Assembly (NCBI RefSeq): GCF_001429605.1
Contig: NZ_LMSS01000005.1
Coordinates: 354,618-418,617 of the forward strand
Source of the DNA: Phycicoccus sp. Soil802
GTDB taxonomy: Bacteria; Actinomycetota; Actinomycetes; Actinomycetales; Dermatophilaceae
Reading direction: 5' to 3'
DNA: 64,000 bases
Shown here: positions 17,581-26,116 of the stretch, piece by piece
Layout of the letters: each line of letters starts with the position of its first letter
Position numbering within the stretch: position 1 is the first letter of the stretch
The notes under the pieces: generated by a model
The model's database searches: none
The model's input: the letters and a program-made list of their open reading frames with translations, nothing else
Told to the model about the DNA's origin: nothing
Translations under genes and position numbers: made by a program

Positions 17581-18150
17581 GTGGTGCTGCTGGCCACACC
17601 CCACGTCAGGTTCCACCGGTCCTTCCTCGCCGCTGCCGACGAGTTCCGGGCAGCCGGCCAGGAGGTCCACGACGGCATCGTCAACTGGCCGGCGGAACGC
17701 GACTTCCCTGGGGTGGTCTTCACCCGCGAAGGGCTGGAGGAGCCGGCGGAGTTCGCGCGGCTGGTGGCCAACCGGGTCGGCGACGCCGAGGACGGCGGGC
17801 CGCGTCCACCGGGCTGGACCTCGGCCAGCCACTGGTGGATGGCTGACCCGGACCAGCCGGACGAGTTCGTGGGCTCGATCTCGTTGCGTCACAGCATCGT
17901 CCACCCGATGCTCGCCTCCGTCGGTGGGCACGTCGGCTACGGCGTGCGCCCGAGCGCCCGGCGCCGGGGTTTCGCCAGCGACGCGCTGCGGCAGGTCGTC
18001 CCGCTGGCCGCCGCACGCGGCATACCGAGGCTGCTCGTGACCTGCGACCTCGACAACGTGGCGTCGGCACGGACCATCGAGGCGAACGGTGGGGAGCTCG
18101 AGGGCGAGCTGCGCGGCAAGCGGCGCTACTGGATCACCACCGGGGCCTGA
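17581..18150 (+). CDS. GNAT-family N-acetyltransferase (second paralogue)
   Basis: A 189-aa GNAT protein starting with GTG, 2 bp after the UDGb stop codon. The acetyl-CoA site is [19 protein letters not shown], followed by SARTIEANGGELEGE. It is a diverged copy of the gene at 16188-16748 and shares the N-terminal extension of about 75 residues with it. Substrate unknown; context offers only a loose link to DNA repair. The rare Ile codon ATA at 18022 is part of a GGCATAC word (see findings). Confidence 0.86.
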   Translation: MVLLATPHVRFHRSFLAAADEFRAAGQEVHDGIVNWPAERDFPGVVFTREGLEEPAEFARLVANRVGDAEDGGPRPPGWTSASHWWMADPDQPDEFVGSISLRHSIVHPMLASVGGHVGYGVRPSARRRGFASDALRQVVPLAAARGIPRLLVTCDLDNVASARTIEANGGELEGELRGKRRYWITTGA

Positions 18151-18188
18151 GTCGGTCGGGACGACCAGGTGGGCCTGTCGACCCGGAC

Positions 18189-19559
18189 TCAGCCGAGCGG
18201 CAGCTCGACCCGGAAGCAGGTGCCGCCCTCCGCGGGCGCCTGGTGAGCTGCGACCGTGCCGCCCAAACCGTCGACGAGGGCCTTGACGAGGGCGAGCCCG
18301 AGGCCGGTGCCGACCCGGCGCACCCCGCGGTAGCGCTGGTAGAGCTCGGACCGCTCGAAAGCCACAGCCATGTCGTCGGCCGTCAGCCCCGGGCCGCCGT
18401 CGCGCACCTCGAGCACGGCACGGTCGCCCTCGACCCGCAGGGCCAGCACCAGCGGTGCCCCGACCTCGGTGACCCGGAGGGCGTTCTCGGCCAACCCGTC
18501 GATGACCTGGCGCACCCGCACCGGGTCGGTGCGGACGAGCACCGCAGCCTCGGGGCGCTCGACGGCGAACCGGACGCCGTCCCGGCGACAGCGCTCGTCC
18601 CACACCTCGGCGGCCTGGTCGACCACGTCGCGCAGGTCGAGCGGCACCGTGTCGAACCTGAAGTCGTCGGCCCCCAGCCGGGCGAGGTCGAGCAGGTCGG
18701 CCACGAGGCGCTCGAGCCGGGCCGACTCGGCCACGATCGTGCGACCTGCGGCGGGCACGGCGGGCCCGGTGATGACGCCGTCCTGCAGGCCCTCGGCGAA
18801 CCCCCGGACCGCCCCGAGCGGCGTGCGCAGCTCGTGCGAGACCGACATCAGGAACTCACGCTGTCGTCGTTCGCTGTGCTCGAGGGCCTCCGCGAGCGCG
18901 TTGAGCGACTCCCCCGTCTCAGCGACCTCGGTCGGACCCTCGGGCACCACGCGCACCGATCGCTCACCGGATGCCATCCGGTGAGCCGCGGCGGCCGTGC
19001 TGCGCAGCGGTGCGGCCAGACGTCGGGCGAAGAGGACGGACGCGAGGACCGCGAGGACCAGCCCGATGACCAACGCCAGCAGCACGCGGTTGAGCATCCG
19101 CAGGCTCTGGCCCGTGGCGAGGCTGGTTCGTTCGGCGAACACCACCGTCGCGCCCGTGGAGAGCGGCCGCACCTCCACGAGCACCTGTCGGCCGTCGATG
19201 CGCAGCGTGTGCGAACCGCTGACCGTCCGCTCTGCCTGCGGCAGCTGGGTGTATGCCGTGCGAGCCAGCGCGTCTCCGGCGAGCCGCCCGCCCGGGCCCT
19301 CCCACGCGACCGGGGTGTCCTGCTGGCGCACCACCCTCAAGGCTGGTGCGATGTCGACAGGGCGGCTTGCCTCCAGCACCGCACTGACGAGATCTGCCTT
19401 GCTGCGCAACGCTTTTCGCGCCTCGTCCTGCGCTGCGCCACGAACGAGGCCGACCGACACCAAGCCGGCGACGACGACCGCGATGGTGACGACCACCGCC
19501 ATCAGGGCGGCAGTACGCCGCTCCAGCGAGCCCCGGCCGACCGGGCCTGCGACACTCAC
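18189..19559 (-). CDS. two-component sensor histidine kinase (OmpR-partner type)
   Basis: A 456-aa membrane kinase. Two transmembrane segments (about 17-38 and 160-182) flank an extracellular sensor of about 120 residues; then HAMP (about 184-235), HisKA with the phospho-accepting His in MSVSHELRTPLG (about 249) and HATPase_c with GLAENALRVT, DGGPGL and VGTGLGLALVKAL. The GTG start overlaps the response-regulator stop by 4 bp, so they are translationally coupled. Signal unknown; the divergent His-rich membrane protein could be a target. Confidence 0.93.
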   Translation of the reverse strand: MSVAGPVGRGSLERRTAALMAVVVTIAVVVAGLVSVGLVRGAAQDEARKALRSKADLVSAVLEASRPVDIAPALRVVRQQDTPVAWEGPGGRLAGDALARTAYTQLPQAERTVSGSHTLRIDGRQVLVEVRPLSTGATVVFAERTSLATGQSLRMLNRVLLALVIGLVLAVLASVLFARRLAAPLRSTAAAAHRMASGERSVRVVPEGPTEVAETGESLNALAEALEHSERRQREFLMSVSHELRTPLGAVRGFAEGLQDGVITGPAVPAAGRTIVAESARLERLVADLLDLARLGADDFRFDTVPLDLRDVVDQAAEVWDERCRRDGVRFAVERPEAAVLVRTDPVRVRQVIDGLAENALRVTEVGAPLVLALRVEGDRAVLEVRDGGPGLTADDMAVAFERSELYQRYRGVRRVGTGLGLALVKALVDGLGGTVAAHQAPAEGGTCFRVELPLG

Positions 19560-20263
19560 GGTCGCTCGACGCTGTAGCCGACGCCGCGCACGGTGCGGAT
19601 CGGGCTGTCGTCACCGAGCTTGGCGCGCAGCTGGGCGATGTGGACGTCGACCGTGCGGGTCGGGTCGTCAGCCGGGTAGTCCCAGACGGCCATCAACAGC
19701 TCGCCCCGCGTGTAGACCCGGCCGGGCCTGGCCATGAGATGGGCGAGCAGGTCGAACTCCGTTGTCGTCAAAGGCACTGGGCGGTCGTGGAGCCGGCCAC
19801 GTCGGGTGTCCGTGTCCAGGACCAGCGCTCCGACCGCCAGCGTTCGCGGCCGCTCCGCCGCCGACTGGATGGCGCGCTGCTGTCGGCGCAGCAGGGCGCG
19901 CACGCGGGAGGCGAGCTCTCGCGGCGAGTAGGGCTTGGTGACGTAGTCGTCCGCGCCGAGCTCGAGGCCGATGATCCGGTCGACCTCGTCGTCGCGGGCG
20001 GTCACGAAGATGACCGGGGTCCAGTCGTCACCGGCGCGCATGCGGCGGCACACCTCGATCCCGTCGACGCTGCCGGGCAGGCCGATGTCGAGCAGCACCA
20101 GGTCGTGGGTGCGGCGGTCGAGTGCGGCCAGCGCCGCGTCGGAGTCGCCCACGACGTCCACGTGGTGGCCGTCGCGCTCGAGGTAGAGGCGGGCGAGCTC
20201 GGCCAGCGCGGGCTCGTCCTCCACGAGCAGCACGCGCGAGGTCGCGCCCGGCGGTGTGGTCAT
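19556..20263 (-). CDS. OmpR-family response regulator
   Basis: A 235-aa regulator. The receiver domain has the acidic pair (VEDEPAL), the phospho-acceptor Asp in LVLLDIGLPG (about residue 57), the Thr in FVTARDD and the Lys in YVTKPYSP. A winged-helix Trans_reg_C domain follows (LTTTEFDLLAHLMARPGRVY ... DVHIAQLRAKLGD). It is cotranscribed with the kinase downstream. Three CCGAAC direct repeats at 20341-20363 in the divergent promoter region could be its binding site. Confidence 0.94.
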   Translation of the reverse strand: MTTPPGATSRVLLVEDEPALAELARLYLERDGHHVDVVGDSDAALAALDRRTHDLVLLDIGLPGSVDGIEVCRRMRAGDDWTPVIFVTARDDEVDRIIGLELGADDYVTKPYSPRELASRVRALLRRQQRAIQSAAERPRTLAVGALVLDTDTRRGRLHDRPVPLTTTEFDLLAHLMARPGRVYTRGELLMAVWDYPADDPTRTVDVHIAQLRAKLGDDSPIRTVRGVGYSVERP

Positions 20264-20340
20264 GGCGCAACGGTCGCGGACCCGGGGGTGCGACGGCAAG
20301 CGGCCCCGCGGCATACCGGGCAATCGGTGCTCGGTCGTGG

Positions 20341-20363
20341 CCGAACCCGAACATTCCCCGAAC
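20341..20363. promoter_or_regulatory. CCGAAC direct repeats, candidate response-regulator site
   Basis: CCGAAC occurs at 20341, 20347 and 20358; the last two are 11 bp apart, one helical turn, as usual for tandem binding by OmpR-type regulators. The site lies between the divergent regulator gene and the His-rich membrane protein gene. Confidence 0.5.
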
Positions 20364-20407
20364 ACTGCGGTCACGCCGCTCGCACATCGACGGGCCATGG
20401 TCGGCGC

Positions 20408-21598
20408 ATGGACACACGAACTCTCCTCATCCGCTGCGCGGCAGTGCTCACTGTGGGCGCCGCGCTCATCCACGTCGGGGTCAGCGCCGACCACTTCCGG
20501 GAGTGGTGGGCCGCGGGCCTGTTCTTCCTCGTCTCAGCGGCTGCCCAGCTCGGGTGGGCGCTGTGGTGCTGGTCGCGACCGTCGTCGCGGCGCGTCCTCC
20601 TGGCGGGGGCCGGGGGTTCGGTGGCGCTGGCGCTGGTCTGGGCGGTGTCGCGCACCAGCGGCCTGCCATTCGGTCCGGGCGCCGGCGTCGCCGAGCCGGT
20701 GGGTGTCGCCGACACCGTCTGCGTCGCGCTGGAGGTGCTCAGTGCAGGACTGGCCGTCGTCGGAGCCACCGCCTGGGCACCGATCCGGCTCAAGGGTCCG
20801 TCGACCCCGCGCCGGGCCGCCGCGCTCACCGGCGCCGTCGCCGCCCTCACGCTGGTCGCGAGCGGTGCCGCGATCGCCGCTCCGGGCCACGACCACGGCG
20901 CTGCGGAGGTCGCCGGCGCATCGGCAGGGCACAGCCACGCCGACGGCACGGACGGCGAGGGCGACGACACCGACGGCGACGACACGGGGGCCACCGCGCA
21001 CGACCATTCCGACGTGCCGAACCTGCCAGACGCCGCGTCGGCCACGCCGGCCCAGACCGCGGCGGCCAAGGACCTGCTGGAGAAGACCATCGCGGCGACC
21101 ACGGCCTACCGAGACCCTGCCGCCGCGACGAAGGCGGGGTTCGACGTGCAGGCCGCGTGGGACCGCAAGCAGAAGAAGCTCGCCGCCCTCGGCACGGAGG
21201 CCAGGCGCAAGTCACCACGGACTGGCGCCGTCCACGTGCCCAACGAGGCCAACCGGACCGACGGCAAGGTCCTCGACCCGAGCGCCCCGGAGACCCTCGT
21301 CTACCGCCGCAACACCGACGGGAAGTTCACCCTCATCGGCGTCATGTTCACGGCGGAGAAGAAGGCCCCGCCGACGAGCTACCAGCCCTACGTCCGCTGG
21401 CACACCCACGAGGCCTGTATCGGCGGGGGGCTGAAGAAGCTCAAGCCGGTCAACGGGGTGTGCGCCGATGGCACCACGCTGCGGACCTCAGGAGCGATGA
21501 CCCACCTGTGGTTCGTGGACTCCGGGCAGCTGGCCCAGGCCTACGCGGTCAAGCCGCCGGTCAAGGCCATGGTCGCCTACCAGAAGTCACTCCCCTAG
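20408..21598 (+). CDS. membrane protein with His-rich linker and conserved C-terminal extracellular domain
   Basis: A 396-aa protein of unknown function. About four transmembrane segments (residues 5 to about 160) are followed by a His/Asp/Gly-rich stretch of about 45 residues (APGHDHGAAEVAG, AGHSHADGTDGEGDD, AHDHSD), then a domain of about 180 residues with two Cys (HEACIGGG, NGVCADG) and a conserved-looking WHTHEACIGGG. The His/Asp-rich linker could bind metal ions; this is inference. It is divergent from an OmpR-type two-component system and probably regulated by it. No ribosome site stands out before the ATG. Confidence 0.7.
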   Translation: MDTRTLLIRCAAVLTVGAALIHVGVSADHFREWWAAGLFFLVSAAAQLGWALWCWSRPSSRRVLLAGAGGSVALALVWAVSRTSGLPFGPGAGVAEPVGVADTVCVALEVLSAGLAVVGATAWAPIRLKGPSTPRRAAALTGAVAALTLVASGAAIAAPGHDHGAAEVAGASAGHSHADGTDGEGDDTDGDDTGATAHDHSDVPNLPDAASATPAQTAAAKDLLEKTIAATTAYRDPAAATKAGFDVQAAWDRKQKKLAALGTEARRKSPRTGAVHVPNEANRTDGKVLDPSAPETLVYRRNTDGKFTLIGVMFTAEKKAPPTSYQPYVRWHTHEACIGGGLKKLKPVNGVCADGTTLRTSGAMTHLWFVDSGQLAQAYAVKPPVKAMVAYQKSLP

Positions 21599-21616
21599 GC
21601 GCTGCCCGTGGTCCTC

Positions 21617-21650
21617 GTCCTGCCTCTCGGCCTCGGCCGGGAGGCAGGAC
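21617..21650 (+). terminator. terminator before the quinone oxidoreductase
   Basis: GTCCTGCCTC (21617-21626) pairs with GAGGCAGGAC (21641-21650); an inner CGGCC/GGCCG stem extends it. It lies 18 bp after the upstream stop codon and just before a TAGGGT -10 element. Confidence 0.75.
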
Positions 21651-21663
21651 GTAGGGTCGGAGC

Positions 21664-22668
21664 ATGGCTTCCGACACCACCACTGCCGACGCTTCCGCCC
21701 GCGCCCTGGTCGTCCCCCGCACCGGCGACTCCTCGGTCCTCGAGGTCCGCGACGTCGAGGTCGCACCCCCCGGTTCGGGTGAGGTCCAGGTCGAGGTCGC
21801 TGCCGTCGGCGTCAACTTCATGGACGTCTACCAGCGCCAGGGTGTCTACCCCCTCTCGACGCCGTTCGTGTCCTGCTCCGAGGGGGCCGGCACGGTGACG
21901 GCCGTCGGGTCCGGGGTCAGCGACCTGGCCGTCGGCGACCGGGTCGCGTGGGGCTCCGGCCTCGGCGCGGGCGCCTCCGTGGTGAACCGGGCTGCCGACA
22001 GCCTCGTCCCCGTGCCCGAGGGCGTCGAGCTCGACGTCGCCGCCGCGGCGATGCTCCAGGGCATGACGGCGCACTACCTCGTCAACTCCACGTATGCCGT
22101 GGGGCCGGGCACCACGGCGCTCGTCCACGCCGCGGCGGGCGGCGTCGGCCAGCTGCTCGTCCAGATGGTCAAGGCCAAGGGCGGCCGGGTCATCGCCACC
22201 GCGGGTTCGGCCGACAAGCTGGAGATCGCCCGCGGACTCGGCGCCGACGCGGTGATCAACTACCGCGAGGCCGACGACCTCGCCGGCCAGGTGCGGTCGG
22301 CCAATGGTGGCAACGGAGTTGACGTCGCCTACGACGGCGTCGGCAAGGCGACCTTCGACGCCTCGCTGTCGTCGCTGCGGCCGCGCGGCATGCTGGTGCT
22401 GTTCGGCGGGGCCAGCGGACAGGTGCCGCCGTTCGACATCCAGCGGCTCAACGCCGCCGGGTCGCTCTTCCTCACCCGCCCCACCCTCGGCAGCTACACC
22501 GCCACCCGCGAGGAGCTGCTCGAGCGCGGCACCTCGGTGCTCGCCGACATCGCGGCCGGACGGCTCGTCGTCGAGGTGGGCGGGCGCTACCCGCTCACTG
22601 ACGCGGCCGCGGCATACGACGACCTCGAAGCCCGCCGCACCACCGGCAAGCTGCTGCTCATCCCCTGA
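21664..22668 (+). CDS. zinc-independent NADPH:quinone oxidoreductase (MDR family)
   Basis: A 334-aa medium-chain reductase. The N-terminal GroES-like domain holds VNFMDVYQRQGVYPLSTPFV, and the Rossmann domain carries the nucleotide motif AAAGGVGQLLVQMVKAKG. There are no structural or catalytic zinc cysteines, as in quinone oxidoreductases. Family members reduce quinones or enones with NADPH. TAGGGT (21652-21657) sits 6 nt before the ATG and just after a terminator, so it likely has its own leaderless promoter. Confidence 0.9.
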   Translation: MASDTTTADASARALVVPRTGDSSVLEVRDVEVAPPGSGEVQVEVAAVGVNFMDVYQRQGVYPLSTPFVSCSEGAGTVTAVGSGVSDLAVGDRVAWGSGLGAGASVVNRAADSLVPVPEGVELDVAAAAMLQGMTAHYLVNSTYAVGPGTTALVHAAAGGVGQLLVQMVKAKGGRVIATAGSADKLEIARGLGADAVINYREADDLAGQVRSANGGNGVDVAYDGVGKATFDASLSSLRPRGMLVLFGGASGQVPPFDIQRLNAAGSLFLTRPTLGSYTATREELLERGTSVLADIAAGRLVVEVGGRYPLTDAAAAYDDLEARRTTGKLLLIP

Positions 22669-22730
22669 GCCTGCCCTCGCCGAGGCACTGATCCGCGCAC
22701 GCTGACACCGGCACGCGGCAGGATGGGCCC

Positions 22731-23888
22731 GTGACGTCGGAGCCGACCGGGGACCAGGCGCCTGTGGCCAGGCCGTGGGTGCTGCACGTCGACATGGACC
22801 AGTTCATCGCTGCTGTCGAGATCCTGCGCCACCCGGAGCTGGCCGGGGTGCCCCTGGTCGTCGGGGGCCGCGGCGACCCGACCGAGCGCGCCGTGGTGTC
22901 GACCGCGTCCTACGAGGCACGCGAGTTCGGGGTGCGGTCGGGTATGCCGCTCAAGGTGGCCGTGCGGCGGTGTCCGGAGGCGGTCTTCCTGCCGGTCGAC
23001 GGGCCTGCCTACGAGGAGGCGTCCGCCCGGGTCATGGAGACCCTGCGCAGCATGCCCGGCGCGGTCGTCGAGGTGCTCGGCTGGGACGAGGCGTTCGTCG
23101 GCGTGACCACGGACGACCCGGTCGGCTACGCCCAGGCGATCCGGGCGGCGGTGCTGGAGGCGACCGACCTGCACTGCTCCGTCGGCGTCGGTGACACCAA
23201 GGTGCGCGCCAAGATCGCCACCGACTTCGGCAAGCCCCGCGGGGTCTACGTCCTCACCCGCGACAACTGGTTCGAGGTGATGGGCGACCGGCCGACGATC
23301 GCGCTCTGGGGCGTCGGGTCGAAGATCTCGCAGCGGCTGGCCTCCCACGGCTACCAGACGGTGCGCGACCTTGCCTCGGCTGACGAGGCGACCCTTGTGG
23401 CGGAGTTCGGGCCGTCGATGGGCCCGCACTACGGCCGGCTCGGCCGCGGCGTGAGCTCCGCGACCGTCGACGACACCCCGTGGGTCGCGCGGGCGCACGG
23501 TCGGGAGACGACCTACCAGACCAACCTCGTCGACCCTGCCGAGATCGCAGAGGCGATCCGGCTGCTCGCGACCCAGGTGGTCGAGGACATCCGGCGGGAG
23601 GAGCGACCGTGCCAGCGGGTCTTCCTCAAGGTGCGGTTCGCGCCGTTCTTCACCACGAACCGGGTGCGCAAGCTGGGTGAGCCGACGTTCGACGCCGAGG
23701 TCGTCGCGCAGACCGCCCTCGACCTGCTCGCCGCTCTCGAGGACGACCGGCCGATCCGCCTCCTGGGGGTGCGGGCCGAGATGGTGCCGCCCGAGGGTGG
23801 CTACGTCGACCCCCGCACGACCGGTCGCGGCGGTCCGAGCGCGCGGGCCGCCGGCACCGGTGGCGGCACCGAAGACATCGCCCCCTAG
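22731..23888 (+). CDS. dinB: DinB2/DinP-like Y-family DNA polymerase
   Basis: A 385-aa Y-family polymerase. Catalytic acids are in HVDMDQF (Asp21, Asp23) and in GWDEAF; SYEAREFGVRSGMPL is the finger segment; the little-finger domain covers about residues 240-350. HVDMDQFIAAVE and EVLGWDEAF match mycobacterial DinP/DinB2 rather than the canonical DinB sequence (DMDAFFA, SIDEAY). The steric-gate position, usually Phe or Tyr, is Ile26. No obvious beta-clamp-binding peptide at the Gly-rich C-terminus. GTG start with CAGGAT 6 nt upstream (leaderless type). Confidence 0.92.
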   Translation: MTSEPTGDQAPVARPWVLHVDMDQFIAAVEILRHPELAGVPLVVGGRGDPTERAVVSTASYEAREFGVRSGMPLKVAVRRCPEAVFLPVDGPAYEEASARVMETLRSMPGAVVEVLGWDEAFVGVTTDDPVGYAQAIRAAVLEATDLHCSVGVGDTKVRAKIATDFGKPRGVYVLTRDNWFEVMGDRPTIALWGVGSKISQRLASHGYQTVRDLASADEATLVAEFGPSMGPHYGRLGRGVSSATVDDTPWVARAHGRETTYQTNLVDPAEIAEAIRLLATQVVEDIRREERPCQRVFLKVRFAPFFTTNRVRKLGEPTFDAEVVAQTALDLLAALEDDRPIRLLGVRAEMVPPEGGYVDPRTTGRGGPSARAAGTGGGTEDIAP

Positions 23889-23895
23889 CCGACCA

Positions 23896-23913
23896 GGGCC
23901 AGGCGGCTGGCCC
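23896..23913. terminator. short hairpin between dinB and convergent response regulator
   Basis: GGGCCAG (23896-23902) pairs with CTGGCCC (23907-23913) around GCGG, between convergent stop codons at 23888 and 23924. Weak but well placed. Confidence 0.45.
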
Positions 23914-23923
23914 CGGCAGGAGC

Positions 23924-24604
23924 TCAGAGGAGGCGGCGGCCCATGGCCCAGGCGGTCAGCTCGTGCCGCGAAGACAGCTGGAGCTTGCGCAGCACCGACG
24001 ACACGTGGGTCTCGACGGTCTTGACCGAGATGAACAGCTCCTTGGCGACTTCCTTGTACTGGTAGCCGCGAGCGATCAGCCGCATCACCTCGCGTTCCCG
24101 GGCCGACAGCCGGTCGAGCTCCTCGTCGACCTGGGCGACCTCACCGGCGGCGGCGCCGAACGCGTCGAGGACGAAGCCGGCCAGCCGGGGGGAGAACACC
24201 GCGTCGCCATCGGCCACCCGCTGGATGGCGCGGGTCAGGTCGGTGGCGCTGATGGTCTTGGTGACGTAGCCGCGGGCACCGGCCCGGATGACGGCGATGA
24301 CGTCCTCCGCCGCGTCCGAGACCGAGAGCGCCAGGAACCGCACCGGTTGGCCGTCGACGGTCTCCAGGCCCTTGCAGCCGTGGATGACGTCGATGCCACC
24401 GTTCCCGTTGCCGCCGGGCAGGTGGACGTCGAGCAGCACGACCGGCGGCTTGGCCTGCCGGATCACCGCGATGGCCGCGTCGACGTCAGGCGCCTCGCCG
24501 ACGATCGACACCGCTTGCCCGAGCTCGGCCCTGACCCCCGACCGGAACATGCGGTGGTCATCGACGAGGACGACCTCGACGGGCTTCTTCTCAGGCGTGT
24601 TCAC
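23924..24604 (-). CDS. NarL/LuxR-family response regulator
   Basis: A 226-aa regulator with a receiver domain (VVLVDDHRMFRSGVRAELG, phospho-acceptor Asp in VVLLDVHLPGG, Lys in YVTKTIS) and a LuxR helix-turn-helix (LSAREREVMRLIARGYQYKE ... SVKTVETHVSSVLRKL). The GTG start has an excellent ribosome site (GGAGGAAACCC) and overlaps the end of the kinase gene by 14 bp, so the two are coupled. It is the output of the PspC-domain kinase; probable targets are the divergent PspC/LiaF-like genes. Confidence 0.94.
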   Translation of the reverse strand: MNTPEKKPVEVVLVDDHRMFRSGVRAELGQAVSIVGEAPDVDAAIAVIRQAKPPVVLLDVHLPGGNGNGGIDVIHGCKGLETVDGQPVRFLALSVSDAAEDVIAVIRAGARGYVTKTISATDLTRAIQRVADGDAVFSPRLAGFVLDAFGAAAGEVAQVDEELDRLSAREREVMRLIARGYQYKEVAKELFISVKTVETHVSSVLRKLQLSSRHELTAWAMGRRLL

Positions 24605-26000
24605 GGGTTTCCTCCGCTGCGGGTTGGACGTTAGTGGGCGGTGTGGTGGGCGGCTGGGCGTTCGTGGTGTGGTCGTTCTCGGCCACGGGCTGGGGCGGAC
24701 GCAGGTCGGGCGGCAGGCTGAGGCTGACCTCGGTGCCGTGCTCGAGCCGGCGGACCTTGGCTGCGCCACCGTGGCGCTCCATCCGGCCCAGGATCGACTG
24801 ACGTACACCGAGCCGGTCCTCCGGGATCTCGCCGACCTCGAACCCCGGGCCGTGGTCGCGCACGAACGCCTCGACGCCCGACGGGCCGACCTCGAGGTAG
24901 AGCGACACCGGCGGCGCACCGTGGCGGACCGCGTTGAGCAGCGACTCCCGCACGGCGCGGACGAGCGCCTGGCCACCGTCGTCGAGCGGCCGGTCGCCGG
25001 TCGAGACGACTTCGATGGGCGTGCCGTGCAGGTCCTCCACCTCGTGCGCAGCCTCGACCACAGCGGTGGCGAGCGTCGCATCGGAGTCGGAGGGACCGGC
25101 ATACAACCACGAGCGCAGCTCGCGCTCCTGGGCGCGGGCGAGCTGGGTCACGGCGCCCGGGTCACCGGCCTTGCGCTGGATCAGGGCCAGCGTCTGGAGC
25201 ACGGAGTCGTGCAGGTGCGCGGCGATGTCGGCGCGCTCGGTCGCCCGGGCCAGCTCGGCCTGCTCGTGGCGCAGGTCGGACCAGAAGCGCAGCGCCCAGG
25301 GAGCGGCGATCAGCGCGACGCCCGCGAGGACGGCGAGCACGGCGGCGCCGATGTCCCAGATCGCGGCGAGCGACCGGCCACGAGTCGCCATGATGACGAG
25401 GCCAGTGAGCGCCAGCACGCCACCGAACGCGAGACGCGCAACACTGAATCGCCTAGTGCCAGTTTCGGATCCGAGCCAGCGACCGCGTTGGGAGTCGTCG
25501 AGCTGGGACCACGCGAGGACCGCACCGGCGGCCACGACGAGGAGGGGCACGAGGATGCCGAGGCGCGCGTTCAGGCCGGCGTTCTGGGCCACCACGACGA
25601 GTCCGATGCCCAGCATCAGCCCACCGACCAGCAGCACCCTCGTGGCGTCACGCTCGCCCGCACCGGTGACCGGCTCGGGGACACCTCCGGCCTTGGCGAG
25701 GGCGTCGGCGTCGGCCGGGTCGACCGCACGACGACCCCGACCGACCACCCCGCCCCGCGACTGCGGCGTGAGCGCCCAGAGGAAGACGTAGGCGACCAGA
25801 CCAGCACCCGTGGGGATCGAGATCAGCACGAACGCCAACCGGATCCAGCGCACCGGCCAGCCCAGGTGGTGGGCCAGCCCGATCGCGACCCCCGCGATCA
25901 CCTTGCCCTCAGCGGGGCGGGTGAGCTGCGGACGCGCGGCACGGCGTTCTGCGGCCCTCGCCTCCGCTGGGGGGACGGGCCGCTCGTAGGGAGTCGGCAT
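24591..26000 (-). CDS. PspC-domain sensor histidine kinase (DesK/LiaS-like)
   Basis: A 469-aa membrane kinase. An N-terminal PspC domain (about residues 35-85: VIAGVAIGLAHHLGWPVRWI) is followed by about five transmembrane helices, an HisKA_3 region with the phospho-His in AAHLHDSVLQTL, and an HATPase_c domain (LLNAVRHG, VRDHGPGFE, LGVRQSILGRMERHGG). The ATG at 26000 is preceded by GGATGAGGTC and is preferred over 26090. It pairs with the response regulator downstream and is divergent from a PspC/LiaF-like membrane protein, giving a LiaFSR-like envelope-stress module. Confidence 0.92.
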   Translation of the reverse strand: MPTPYERPVPPAEARAAERRAARPQLTRPAEGKVIAGVAIGLAHHLGWPVRWIRLAFVLISIPTGAGLVAYVFLWALTPQSRGGVVGRGRRAVDPADADALAKAGGVPEPVTGAGERDATRVLLVGGLMLGIGLVVVAQNAGLNARLGILVPLLVVAAGAVLAWSQLDDSQRGRWLGSETGTRRFSVARLAFGGVLALTGLVIMATRGRSLAAIWDIGAAVLAVLAGVALIAAPWALRFWSDLRHEQAELARATERADIAAHLHDSVLQTLALIQRKAGDPGAVTQLARAQERELRSWLYAGPSDSDATLATAVVEAAHEVEDLHGTPIEVVSTGDRPLDDGGQALVRAVRESLLNAVRHGAPPVSLYLEVGPSGVEAFVRDHGPGFEVGEIPEDRLGVRQSILGRMERHGGAAKVRRLEHGTEVSLSLPPDLRPPQPVAENDHTTNAQPPTTPPTNVQPAAEETREHA

Positions 26001-26116
26001 GACCTCATCCTGACGCACGAACGCGTGGATACCGAACCTATTCAGGGTGGTCTCGGCACCCTTCAGGGTCGGTTCAGGGTCGACCCTCATGGCAGCGACC
26101 TCCCGGCACGGACACC

